A stretch of DNA of 16,480 bases, from contig JAKAMO010000063.1 of assembly GCA_021812825.1 (NCBI GenBank), forward strand, positions 1 through 16,480. The letters run 5' to 3'. The notes beneath the pieces were generated by a model. That model ran no database searches. It had not been told where the DNA came from and worked only from the letters and a program-made list of their open reading frames with translations. Positions 5,512 through 13,648 of this stretch are shown piece after piece; position 1 is the first letter of the stretch; each line of letters opens with the position of its first letter. The DNA comes from a bacterium. Lineage in GTDB: Bacteria > Elusimicrobiota > Elusimicrobia > Elusimicrobiales > UBA9959. The translations under genes were made by a program, and so were the position numbers.

Positions 5512-7056
5512 ATGAGGAAACTACTTATTCTACTGTGCTGCGCTGCCATGCCGGCGGCGCTCTCGGCCGAACAGTGGCAGATACTAGGCACCCGCCCGAT
5601 GGGCATGGGAGGCGCCTTCGTCGCGGTGGCGCAGGGCCCGATAGCGCAGTACTGGAACCCGGCCGGCCTGGTGAAGAGCAGCGAGAACGTCTCGGGCATG
5701 GAGATACCTGTGGGCGTGAACGCGGAATTCACCGGCGGCATCGTGAAGAACGCCAGCCAGATAGGCGACCTGGCGTCCCGCTATTCCGCCATCCAGTCGG
5801 CGCAGAACTCCGGCGGCACAGTGGACGCCCAGCAGATCGCGGCCTTCGCCAAGACGCTATCCCTGATGGACGACATGAACAAGCCCGGGAAAGGTGCTCT
5901 CCTGGAAGTTGCCGGCGGAGCGAACTTCAAGTTCTCCAAGGTGGCCCTTTCGGTCAACAACTACACCTCGCTGGGTCTGAACCCGTTCGTGGATACGGTC
6001 AACGTGGGGCTGAACTCCGCGACCGGCGTGAGCGGCGTAAGCTTCGCCGGGGCCAATACGGCGTCCCCGGCGACTTCGCAGGAACAGGCCGCCGCCGCCA
6101 CGATGGCCGCCGCGATAACCACGATCGGCTTCACCGACCTGGAAACCCTCCTCTGCGGAAGCGGCGGATGTCTGGGCGCGATAAACACCCCCACGAAGCT
6201 GGCGAACGCTTTCGTCAATTATTCGGTTGCCAACAGCGTTACGGACCAGCAGATAGCCGACTCGGCCAACATGATGTCCGAGTACGCTTCCCAGGTAGCG
6301 CCGATAATCAAGAACGCCGCGGGCGGCAAGCCGTACTCCCAGAACACCTCCAACCTGACGGTGGCGGGGGCCTCGTTCGTGGAGATAGCCGCCGGCTACG
6401 CCTGGAACGCCGACAACTGGCTCAGCGGCCTCTCCATAGGCGGCAACCTCAAGATGGTGAACGGCCGCACGGCCTCCACCACGTTCCACTTCCTGTCCGA
6501 GTCCAAGACCTCCGACGCCTTCAAGCTCAAGGACGTGAAGTCCAGCTGGGCGCCTGCGGCCGACATCGGCGCGCTGTGGAATGTACGGGCCAAGTACCCG
6601 CGCGCGCCGCTCAGCCCCAAGGTAGGACTGGTGGTGCGCAACATCAACAGCCCCAAGTTCGACCAGCCCGACGCGGTGGGAGGCAGCTACAAGCTGGACA
6701 GGCAGGCGCGCCTAGGCGTAGCGCTGAACCCCGCCAGGTTCTGGACGCTCGCGGCGGACATGGACGTGACCAAGAACCACACCGCGGTGAAGGGCTTCGA
6801 TTCGCGCGAACTGGCCCTAGGCACCGAGATCAACATCGTCAACAGGAAGGCGTTCAACATCCCGCTGCGCGCCGGGCTGCTGAAGAATATGGCTGAGAAA
6901 GACTCCAAGCTTGCCTATACGCTGGGCACCGGCCTGAACCTGCTGTTCATGCACTTCGACGTGTCCGGAGTAATCGGGAGCGAAAAGACCGAGATAGACG
7001 GCAAGAAGTTCCCGGCCCGCGCGGGGCTCGCCGCGAGCTTCGGCCTGCTGTTCTAG
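5512..7056 (+). CDS. TraF-like (FadL-type) outer-membrane beta-barrel protein
   Basis: From the ATG at 5512, preceded by AAGGAGG, the protein is 514 residues with a signal peptide (MRKLLILLCCAAMPAALSA). The mature N-terminus has GTRPMGMGGAFVAV, and QYWNPAGL follows. This is the hallmark of the FadL/PorV-like barrels often annotated as conjugal transfer protein TraF. The end (GLAASFGLLF) is a typical C-terminal strand with a terminal Phe. A Gly/Ala/Ser/Thr-rich insertion at about residues 165-215 is followed by a close cysteine pair (C215, C220), possibly a disulfide. Nothing else here points to conjugation, so the family name should not be taken literally. It is monocistronic, between its own promoter and the terminator at 7079. 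A 488-codon reading in another frame over the same DNA is a composition artefact. Confidence 0.85.
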   Translation: MRKLLILLCCAAMPAALSAEQWQILGTRPMGMGGAFVAVAQGPIAQYWNPAGLVKSSENVSGMEIPVGVNAEFTGGIVKNASQIGDLASRYSAIQSAQNSGGTVDAQQIAAFAKTLSLMDDMNKPGKGALLEVAGGANFKFSKVALSVNNYTSLGLNPFVDTVNVGLNSATGVSGVSFAGANTASPATSQEQAAAATMAAAITTIGFTDLETLLCGSGGCLGAINTPTKLANAFVNYSVANSVTDQQIADSANMMSEYASQVAPIIKNAAGGKPYSQNTSNLTVAGASFVEIAAGYAWNADNWLSGLSIGGNLKMVNGRTASTTFHFLSESKTSDAFKLKDVKSSWAPAADIGALWNVRAKYPRAPLSPKVGLVVRNINSPKFDQPDAVGGSYKLDRQARLGVALNPARFWTLAADMDVTKNHTAVKGFDSRELALGTEINIVNRKAFNIPLRAGLLKNMAEKDSKLAYTLGTGLNLLFMHFDVSGVIGSEKTEIDGKKFPARAGLAASFGLLF

Positions 7057-7078
7057 GAAAACCGAAAGCTCGGCCGCA

Positions 7079-7108
7079 AGTCCCCGCCGCAAGGCGGGGA
7101 CTTTTTTT
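7079..7108 (+). terminator. Rho-independent terminator of the TraF-like gene
   Basis: A 10-bp perfect stem (AGTCCCCGCC paired with GGCGGGGACT) carries a GCAA loop and runs straight into seven T's (7102-7108). It starts 22 bases after the stop codon at 7056. On the minus strand no T-run follows the stem, so it works in one direction only. Confidence 0.95.
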
Positions 7109-7115
7109 GGGGAGG

Positions 7116-7916
7116 TCAGAAACGGGCTCGGTATACGAGGACCGGCGTCCGCCCGAGAACTTCCGTCCGCAGCGGGGCGCCGCCGAGAAACGTCTCCGCG
7201 ACGAAGGAGCTGAGGAAGGAGGACAGCGCCATGGCCGCCAGCGTGTCCGACGGGTAATGGGCCTTGGCCTCCACCCTGGCCCAGGCAGTGGCCAGCGGGA
7301 CGGCGTCCAGCCCGCCCCGGATAAGCGCGCGCTCAGTTCCGCCCAGCCGAAGAGATTCGAAATTGGTCCAGGCCGACATGGTCTGGGAAGCGGCGTAGGC
7401 CGTGTGCAGCGAGGGGAAACTGCTCCTGCCGGCGCCGTTGGGCCGCTGCCTGCCCACCATCCTCTGCAGCGAGAGCGTGGCCTGGAAAGCGGCGGTATTG
7501 GCCGCCACGCCCGCGGCGGCGGTCTTGGCCTTGTCATAGAGCCAGGCGTTCCCGTATGGGCCCGACGGCGCGGCCGCGACGCTGGCCCAGTAGGCGGCGT
7601 TGGAGACCGAGATAAGGGTATTGCTGGCCTTCCTGGCCTTGTCGGTCGAGCCGTATACCGGCGTTTTCGAGGAAGCCCAGGAGGAGATCCTCTTATCGGC
7701 GCCGGCCGCGCCGATGACAAGAGCCCCGGCGGCCGGTACCCAGACCTCCGGACGCAGCAGGGCGGCCTTAGCTGCCCGGCCCGTACGCGCCCAGCCCGGC
7801 CTGAGCGTGGCGCCGTCGGCCCTGCGGCGGCCGTCGGCCATGGTGGAACAGCCGGCCGCCGTCAGCACGGCCAGCAGGACCAGCAGGCCGGACGCGAGGC
7901 GTTCCTTCATGTTCAT
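7116..7916 (-). CDS. PAP2-superfamily phosphatase-like lipoprotein
   Basis: The 266-residue protein has a lipoprotein signal ending LTAAGC (C23). A PAP2/acid phosphatase core follows, with motif C1 ending GRQRP (155-159), C2 PSLH (168-171) and C3 as R214-x5-H220-x3-D224 in ARVEAKAHYPSD. The catalytic histidines H171 and H220, both arginines and D224 are kept. However, the first C1 residue is Q151 instead of Lys, and the C2 Gly is L170. PAP2 enzymes hydrolyse lipid phosphates or phosphate monoesters. Activity is plausible here but the substitutions leave it open. Membrane helices are weaker than in integral PAP2 enzymes, so it is probably a tethered periplasmic-side domain. Start 7916 (Met 1) and 7910 (Met 3) are both possible; no Shine-Dalgarno is seen. 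It converges on the TraF-like gene and diverges from the ABC genes. Confidence 0.85.
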   Translation of the reverse strand: MNMKERLASGLLVLLAVLTAAGCSTMADGRRRADGATLRPGWARTGRAAKAALLRPEVWVPAAGALVIGAAGADKRISSWASSKTPVYGSTDKARKASNTLISVSNAAYWASVAAAPSGPYGNAWLYDKAKTAAAGVAANTAAFQATLSLQRMVGRQRPNGAGRSSFPSLHTAYAASQTMSAWTNFESLRLGGTERALIRGGLDAVPLATAWARVEAKAHYPSDTLAAMALSSFLSSFVAETFLGGAPLRTEVLGRTPVLVYRARF

Positions 7917-7943
7917 AAGGGGGTATTCGGGCTATCTCCGCCT

Positions 7944-7972
7944 AGTATATGCCATTAGCGGCATGCGGTCAA
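7944..7972 (-). promoter_or_regulatory. Sigma70-type promoter of the PAP2 gene
   Basis: On the minus strand TTGACC (7972-7967), a 17-base spacer and TATACT (7949-7944) form one of the best promoter matches in the window. The predicted start near 7937 leaves a leader of about 20 bases. Confidence 0.7.
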
Positions 7973-7982
7973 TCGTACCGCA

Positions 7983-8011
7983 TTATCCGCGCAGGACCGA
8001 TTTGATAGAAT
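7983..8011 (+). promoter_or_regulatory. Extended -10 promoter abutting the ABC ATPase start codon
   Basis: TGATAGAAT (8003-8011) is an extended -10, with a weak -35 (TTATCC, 7983-7988) at 17 bases. The -10 ends seven bases before the ATG at 8019, so transcription would begin at or next to the start codon and the message would be leaderless. No Shine-Dalgarno sequence is present, which agrees with this. Confidence 0.55.
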
Positions 8012-8018
8012 ATAAAAG

Positions 8019-8989
<971 letters not shown>

Positions 8990-8993
<4 letters not shown>

Positions 8994-9748
8994 GCAACTT
9001 CAACGCCGCCTACGCGCTGCTGCTCCGGGAAGCCAAGATCTTCTTCCGCGAGAGGGAGCGCATAGCCGCGATACTGGTCTCGCCGCTGCTGTTCCTGTTC
9101 GTGATGGGCAAGGGCCTCGGCGGCGGCCACAGCCCGGTGCCCGGCTATTCCTACCAGCAGTTCATCTTCCCCGGCATCATAGCTATGGTGCTGCTGTTCA
9201 CTTCCATAACCTACGGACTCTACATCATCTGGGACAAGCGCCTGGACTTCCTTAAGGAGGTCCTCGCCGCCCCGATACCGCGCTCCACGCTGTTCATCGG
9301 CAAGACGCTGGGCGGCATGCTGGGCGCGCTGGTGGAGACCGCGCTGCTGCTGCTGATCGGGGCCTTCTTCATCCTCCCGACTGGCCCGCTGCAGGCCCTG
9401 CTGGCGCTGGCCGCGGCCGTGCCGGTCTCGTTCATGATAACGGGCGTGGGCCTGACGATAGGCGCCAAGATGAAGTCGATGGAGGGTTTCGGCCTGGTGA
9501 TGAGCTTCCTGACCTGGCCGATGTTCTTCTTCAGCGGGGCGCTGTTCGACCTGGGCACGGCGGCTCCCTACATCAGGACGGTGAGCCTGTTCGACCCGGT
9601 CACCTACGCGGTGGACCTGATGAGGATAATCATGCTCGGCCAGGGGCACTTCCCGGCGTGGGTGGACCTGGGCGCGATAGCGTTGTTCTGCCTGGCCGCA
9701 GCGGCGTTAGGGGTGGCCGCCTTCGGCCGCCTGCAGCAGGAAAAATGA
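8990..9748 (+). CDS. ABC-2 type exporter permease (DrrB/NodJ-like)
   Basis: The 252-residue protein has about six membrane segments (near 26-41, 58-80, 110-130, 134-157, 168-185 and 226-246). It also has the ABC-2 layout: a charged amphipathic N-terminus (LLREAKIFFRERER), the LKEVLAAPIPRSTLFIGKTLGG loop after the second helix, and FDPVTYAVDLMRI before the last helix. The 4-base ATGA overlap with the ATPase gene implies translational coupling and a 1:1 complex. The genes end at the two-way terminator at 9770. Confidence 0.95.
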
Positions 9749-9769
9749 TCGGACGTCTGGGATAGCGGA

Positions 9770-9793
9770 AAAAGCCGGCGGAAGCCGGCTTTT
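9770..9793. terminator. Bidirectional terminator between convergent genes
   Basis: A 10-bp perfect stem (AAAAGCCGGC with GCCGGCTTTT) has a GGAA loop. Read rightward it gives a T-run for the ABC permease gene. Read leftward it also ends in five T's, and it starts directly after the TAG (9796-9794) of the peptidase gene. Both convergent units can use it. Confidence 0.92.
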
Positions 9794-11050
9794 CTATTTA
9801 AGGGAAGCCATCAGGCGGGCAAAGTCGTCCCAGACGGAGTCGCGGGACAGGGACAGCCCGTCGTAAAGGTCATCGTAACTGGACGGCACGTCTATCGCCA
9901 CGCCGTGGCTCACGGCGTCCTGCGCCCAGTTCTCTATGACCAGCCGGTCCTTCACGAAGGAGACCAGCTCGCGGCCCAGCGCTTTCAGGCGCGGGTCTCC
10001 GGAGGCCTCTCCGGCCAGCGATACGAAGTCGCAGAGGTCCTTGTACGGGGCGTACTCGCCGAAGAACTTGGCCCTGGCGGCCGCGAGCCTGAGCGCCGCG
10101 GGATCGGCCTTCATGGCCGCCCCGGCCCAGGCGTCCAGCTTCTCCCGGAAAGCCCTCATCTCGTAAAGCCGCACCGCCGACTGCGTGGCCGGCGCGCCCT
10201 CGTTGTCCCCGGCCATGCCGAGAAAGAAGTCCCGGTAGGTCTTCACCGTATTCGAAGCCAGCTCCTCGGCGTCCATCTGCGGCCTGGCGTTCAGCATGCC
10301 CAGGAACTGTGCGTAGCGCACCACCACCCCGGGCTCGGTCTCCTCGGAGGCCGTCATGGCGCGGGCCGAATCCTTCAGCTCGTAGGCCACCTCGGCCATC
10401 CCCATGTTGCAGCCGTCCAGCATCAGGAAATCCACGCCTCCGGCGCGGCGCAGGGCCTCCGCCATCTGCGGCAGCGAGAATTCGTGGCCGGTCTCCTCGT
10501 CCAGCGAGAAGCCCTTGAGGTCGTAAAAGCCGCCCGCGTTGGCCTGGTCCACCGGTTCCCAGCCGTTGCCGTGGTCCCAGAGCACCAGGGCGTAGCGGCG
10601 GGCGGGATAGGCCGCCTTGGCCCAGCGCAGGAAATCGGCCAGCTCCTTCCAGGAGCCCATGTCCGCCGCGGCGCGGTGCTCCAGGACCGGGGAGGCGATG
10701 CGCGCGGTGTCGGTGTCCTTCGTCACGAGGTAGCGGCGCACCCCGGTCCAGTCGCCATCGGAGTTGTCGTCGTACTCCTGCCCGTTCATGCGGCCCATTT
10801 CCGCCACGATGTTCAGCTCCGGCGTACTTCCCGACAGTTCCAGCTGGTTCATGTCCATCAGCGCGGAGCTCTCGAGGTCGTTCTTGCCGTTCATGAAATA
10901 GAGCACCGTCCAGCCGGCCGCGGCGGCTGGCGACGGCTCGGCGACGCGGGGGGCTTCCTCGGCCGCGGGCGGCAGCTGCGGGAGGGCGGGCTGCGCGCTC
11001 GCGGGAAGCGGCTGCAGCAGGTGGCTCATCAGGTACAGGGACAGGACCAT
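9794..11050 (-). CDS. Clostripain-family (C11) cysteine peptidase, exported
   Basis: The 418-residue protein has a hydrophobic start that ends in ASA, a short Pro/Ala-rich linker (20-46), and a C11 peptidase domain from GWTVLYFMNGKNDLE (46-60). The catalytic dyad is visible as H160 in LVLWDHGNGW and C214 in LMLDGCNMGMAEVAYEL. The catalytic domain family cuts mainly after Arg or Lys; the target here is unknown. The signal peptide is atypical because it has no positive charge near the start. An in-frame stop lies just upstream, so the start cannot be earlier; Met 8 is an alternative. There is no Shine-Dalgarno sequence and a TATAAT box ends eight bases before the ATG. It lies 42 bases after the flippase gene on the same strand. 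Confidence 0.93.
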   Translation of the reverse strand: MVLSLYLMSHLLQPLPASAQPALPQLPPAAEEAPRVAEPSPAAAAGWTVLYFMNGKNDLESSALMDMNQLELSGSTPELNIVAEMGRMNGQEYDDNSDGDWTGVRRYLVTKDTDTARIASPVLEHRAAADMGSWKELADFLRWAKAAYPARRYALVLWDHGNGWEPVDQANAGGFYDLKGFSLDEETGHEFSLPQMAEALRRAGGVDFLMLDGCNMGMAEVAYELKDSARAMTASEETEPGVVVRYAQFLGMLNARPQMDAEELASNTVKTYRDFFLGMAGDNEGAPATQSAVRLYEMRAFREKLDAWAGAAMKADPAALRLAAARAKFFGEYAPYKDLCDFVSLAGEASGDPRLKALGRELVSFVKDRLVIENWAQDAVSHGVAIDVPSSYDDLYDGLSLSRDSVWDDFARLMASLK

Positions 11051-11058
11051 GCAGTTAG

Positions 11059-11064
11059 ATTATA
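11059..11064 (-). promoter_or_regulatory. Consensus -10 box next to the peptidase start codon
   Basis: A perfect TATAAT on the minus strand ends eight bases before the ATG at 11050. The -35 region (around 11082-11087) is poor. If used, the transcript would have a leader of 0-3 bases. The gene could instead be read through from the flippase. Confidence 0.45.
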
Positions 11065-11092
11065 GACGACGCGAGTCTCCGGCGGAAGTGCC

Positions 11093-12565
11093 TTAGGTCC
11101 CGGCTCCCTCCGGGACGGACGGGCCGCGCCTGCCGATGACGGACAGGAGGGCTTCCTTTTCGCCGGGGTCCAGCAGGCTCCAGCAGAAGAGGGGGAAGAC
11201 CGCCAGGAACAGGACCAGTCGTATCCCCAGCCAGGCGCCGGCGGGGATGGACGGGGAGAACAGCATACAACATGTGAGTCCAACGCCGGCTCCGATAGCG
11301 GCCAGCGAGCGGCCCCACTCGTACGGCACATGGTAGAAGCCGCGGCCGGCCAGGTACATGAAGAGTGCCATGCAGAAATAGGCGGCGAAGGTGGCCCAGG
11401 CCGCGCCCAGCATGCCGAAGCGCGGGATCAGCACGAGGTTGGCGGCCACGTTCACTGCGGCGCCGAGCAGCGTTGCGCCCATCACTCGGGCGGTGCGCTT
11501 GGCGATTATCACCGGGGCCAGGAAATTGATGTAGAGGCCGTTGAAGACATATGCCCACAGCACCACCGGCACCAGGCCCAGCCCGCCCCAATAGGCCTTG
11601 AAGATAAGCGAACGTCCGAAGACGGGATATTTGACGACGTCTGCGACGAAGAAGGACAGGCCCAGCGTCACCCAGGACGCGCCGATAGCGAAGAAGGTAA
11701 GGACGCGGGCGAACAGGCCCGGGGCTTCCGGACGCGACGCCCGCTCTATGAAGAACGGCCGCCAGGCCTGGTCGAACATGCTGACTATCAGCATCATGAA
11801 GATGCCCAGGCGGTAGGCCGCCTGGTAGATGCCGAGGGTGGCCTCGTTCGTCAGCTTCAGCATGATAGGCCGGTCGATGACCTGCACGGCCATGGAGCCC
11901 AGGCCGGCCGGCACCAGCGGCAGCGCGAAGGCGAGCATGGAACGGTAAAGGGCGGCGTCGAAGGCCGGTTTCAGCCGGGGCAGCTCCGGCAGCATGACCA
12001 GCAGGGCCGCCAACACCGAAGAGACCACGTTAGCCTCGAAGATGCCTGAGACGCCGCGCCCGAGATGCACTATCAGCAGCAGGTTGAGCCCGACGTTGAC
12101 GGCCACCGTGAGGAGCCGGAGCAGGGCGTAGCGCAGCGCGCGGTGGGCCATGCGCAGGTCGGCGAACAGCGGGGCGCTCAGCGCGTCGAAGAGCAGGATA
12201 AGCGCTGAGTAGAGCACCAGCCTGGCGTTGGCGACCCCTATGCCGCCGGCCTCCGCCAGCTGGCCCGGGAAGACGCCCATCAGAGCGGCGAATAGAACGG
12301 AGACGACGGCCACGCCGTAGAAGGCCGCCGCCAGCGAGCGGTCGCGCTCGCCGTAATGGCGCATGTAGGCCTGGTCCATGCCGTGCTGGAACAGGATGTT
12401 GAAGAAGGCGATGTAGGAAAAGAGCGCCGCCGAGACGCCGTAGTCGGCCGGGGCCAGGTAATGCGTGTAGAAAGGCAGCAGCAGGAAATTGAGCAGCCTG
12501 GCGGCTACCGTGGACAGGCCGTAGATCAGTGATTCCTTGCCGAGGGCTTTGAGGTCCTTGAACAT
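11093..12565 (-). CDS. Polysaccharide/oligosaccharide flippase (MOP superfamily, RfbX/Wzx-like)
   Basis: The 490-residue protein is hydrophobic throughout, with about 12-14 membrane helices. It starts with the typical ALGKESLIYGLSTVAARLLNFLLLPFYTHYLAPADYGVSA region (residues 7-46) of Wzx-type flippases. A second conserved block is LPLVPAGLGSMAVQVIDRP (near 215-233), followed by YQAAYRLG. These proteins move undecaprenyl-linked sugar units, or related lipid-linked sugars, across the inner membrane. No glycosyltransferases are present nearby, so the glycan cannot be named. The ATG at 12565 has only a weak GGCGAG upstream. A -10-like TATAGT lies on the minus strand at 12615-12610. The peptidase gene follows after 42 bases. 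Confidence 0.92.
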   Translation of the reverse strand: MFKDLKALGKESLIYGLSTVAARLLNFLLLPFYTHYLAPADYGVSAALFSYIAFFNILFQHGMDQAYMRHYGERDRSLAAAFYGVAVVSVLFAALMGVFPGQLAEAGGIGVANARLVLYSALILLFDALSAPLFADLRMAHRALRYALLRLLTVAVNVGLNLLLIVHLGRGVSGIFEANVVSSVLAALLVMLPELPRLKPAFDAALYRSMLAFALPLVPAGLGSMAVQVIDRPIMLKLTNEATLGIYQAAYRLGIFMMLIVSMFDQAWRPFFIERASRPEAPGLFARVLTFFAIGASWVTLGLSFFVADVVKYPVFGRSLIFKAYWGGLGLVPVVLWAYVFNGLYINFLAPVIIAKRTARVMGATLLGAAVNVAANLVLIPRFGMLGAAWATFAAYFCMALFMYLAGRGFYHVPYEWGRSLAAIGAGVGLTCCMLFSPSIPAGAWLGIRLVLFLAVFPLFCWSLLDPGEKEALLSVIGRRGPSVPEGAGT

Positions 12566-12609
12566 TCTCGCCGGGCGCGCGCGGGCCCTTCCCGCCGTAA
12601 AAGCGCCTG

Positions 12610-12615
12610 ACTATA
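12610..12615 (-). promoter_or_regulatory. Candidate -10 box of the flippase gene
   Basis: TATAGT on the minus strand lies 44 bases before the flippase ATG, with no recognisable -35. It is 33 bases from the -10 of the divergent Crp/Fnr gene, so the two promoters share a short control region that includes an eight-G run (12630-12637 area). Confidence 0.4.
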
Positions 12616-12624
12616 GTTTAGCAA

Positions 12625-12654
12625 ATGACGGGGGGGCGGCAAATAAGATATAAT
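12625..12654 (+). promoter_or_regulatory. Promoter of the Crp/Fnr-type regulator gene
   Basis: ATGACG (12625-12630), an 18-base spacer and a perfect TATAAT (12649-12654) predict a start near 12661 and a leader of about 25 bases. The leader ends in GGGGGAG just before ATG 12687. No clear palindrome was seen that would argue for self-regulation. Confidence 0.6.
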
Positions 12655-12686
12655 GACCTGAGTATTAAGTATTATCCGGGGGAGAT

Positions 12687-13418
12687 ATGACGAAATTCAC
12701 AAGAGATCAGGCGCCTGACTGCAGCGCCTGCCGCTTCAAGGCCGCCTGCTTCTACAGCAAACTGGACCCGCAGGCCCAGAAGGCCTGGAACCATACCAAG
12801 GTGGCGAGGAAATTCTCCGAGGGAGAGACCATCTACAGCGAATGCCAGCAGCCCCAGGGCGTGTACGCCGTCTGCAAGGGCCGCGCCAAGGTCTTCTCCA
12901 CCGACGTGAAGGGCCAGCAGATGATAACCTGGATCCGCCATCCCGGCGAAACCTTCGGCCACATAGCCCTCTTCGCTGAGAACGAGTACTTCTGCAACAG
13001 CCGCGCGATGGGCGACACTATACTCTCCTTTATGGACAAGGCGACGCTGGAGCGCTTCCTGGACGAGCACCCGAGGACCTACCGGCTCTTCCTGCACAAG
13101 GTCGCCAACGAGCTCCATTCCCTGCAGCTCAAGCTGAAGGACACCGCCTACAAGCCGGCCAGGGCCAAGGTGGCCAAGGCCCTCATCAATGCGGTCTCTT
13201 TCAAGAGCCGCAATACCGACAAGCCGGCCATCTACGGCATCAAGCGCACCGAGATAGCCGAGATCACCGGCCTCGCGCTGGAGACCGTGGTGCGCACGCT
13301 GGCGGAGCTGGAGAAGCGCAACGTGATAAAGCGCGAGACCAAGTCCATAAAGATACTGGACTATCCCACGTTGGCCAGGGTAGCCGATCCGCACGCCAGG
13401 AAAACCTGCGCCAGCTGA
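12687..13418 (+). CDS. Crp/Fnr-family regulator with an FNR-like N-terminal cysteine cluster
   Basis: The 243-residue protein has a cysteine-bearing N-terminus, a cyclic-nucleotide-binding-type beta-roll (about 40-120), a dimer helix (about 125-160) and a winged helix-turn-helix (about 184-216). The N-terminal cysteines C12-x2-C15-x5-C21 have exactly the spacing of the [4Fe-4S] ligands C20, C23 and C29 of E. coli FNR. The position matching the fourth FNR ligand (C122) is not Cys; C103, C53 or C63 might replace it. The recognition helix reads LETVVR (198-203), keeping the Glu and Arg that contact the TGA core in this family but with Val where FNR has Ser. I infer an oxygen- or redox-responsive regulator. 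Loss of the cluster with retention of the fold is the alternative. Targets are unknown. Confidence 0.9.
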   Translation: MTKFTRDQAPDCSACRFKAACFYSKLDPQAQKAWNHTKVARKFSEGETIYSECQQPQGVYAVCKGRAKVFSTDVKGQQMITWIRHPGETFGHIALFAENEYFCNSRAMGDTILSFMDKATLERFLDEHPRTYRLFLHKVANELHSLQLKLKDTAYKPARAKVAKALINAVSFKSRNTDKPAIYGIKRTEIAEITGLALETVVRTLAELEKRNVIKRETKSIKILDYPTLARVADPHARKTCAS

Positions 13419-13435
13419 CCGCCGCCGAAGGCATT

Positions 13436-13474
13436 AAAGAAGAAGGACAGCCGCAAGGCTGTCCTTCTTCTTTT
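13436..13474. terminator. Strong two-way terminator with a 17-bp stem
   Basis: A perfect 17-bp stem (13436-13452 with 13457-13473) has a GCAA loop. The distal arm is TTCTTCTTTT, giving a T-rich tail for the Crp/Fnr gene 18 bases before. Read leftward the arm is also pyrimidine-rich (TTCTTCTTT), so it can end transcripts of the nucleoside operon, which would then carry 13475-13648 as a 3' leader-out region. Confidence 0.93.
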
Positions 13475-13499
13475 GGTGCCGCGAGGGTGGGCCGGGTTA

Positions 13500-13613
13500 G
13501 CAAAACCTTCGCGAAAGCGAGGCTTGCATAAGCGCCGAGTTTGAGTGGAGCACAAGCGACACCGCAGTGTGATGAGCGAGGCCACGGTGTGGCCGGATGG
13601 AGCGCTAGCGACA
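13500..13613. repeat. Structured intergenic element with hairpins and a direct repeat
   Basis: The stretch 13475-13648 has no credible gene. It holds a hairpin at 13500-13527 (CCTtCGC, GAAA loop, GCGAGG, with outer GCAA/TTGC pairs) and a hairpin at 13580-13594 (GGCCAC, GGT, GTGGCC). It also holds a 16-base direct repeat TGGAGCrCwAGCGACA at 13546-13561 and 13598-13613. Inverted arms CGGATGG (13594-13600) and CCATCCG (13640-13646) add a third possible stem. It may be a dispersed intergenic repeat or part of the upp 3' untranslated region. Its copy number cannot be seen from one window. Confidence 0.5.
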
Positions 13614-13648
13614 GGTCTCCGCGCGTTTTGCGTTCCGGCCCATCCGAG

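Noticed and set aside
5430..6896. A 488-codon plus-strand reading in another frame over the TraF-like gene.
   Set aside because: Its translation is Arg/Gly/Gln-rich with no domain, no signal and no start support. It is a by-product of high GC at third positions of the real gene.
5512..7056. The TraF-like name taken as evidence of a conjugative element.
   Set aside because: No other transfer, relaxase or integrase gene is present, and FadL-type barrels with this label are common on chromosomes without conjugation.
7107..7958. A 283-codon plus-strand reading opposite the PAP2 gene.
   Set aside because: It is antisense to a gene with clear PAP2 motifs and a lipobox, and its own translation is low-complexity Arg/Gly/Pro.
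9905..11065. A 386-codon plus-strand reading opposite the clostripain-type gene.
   Set aside because: The minus strand has the catalytic His and Cys motifs. The opposite reading is His/Arg/Gly-rich and has no recognisable domain.
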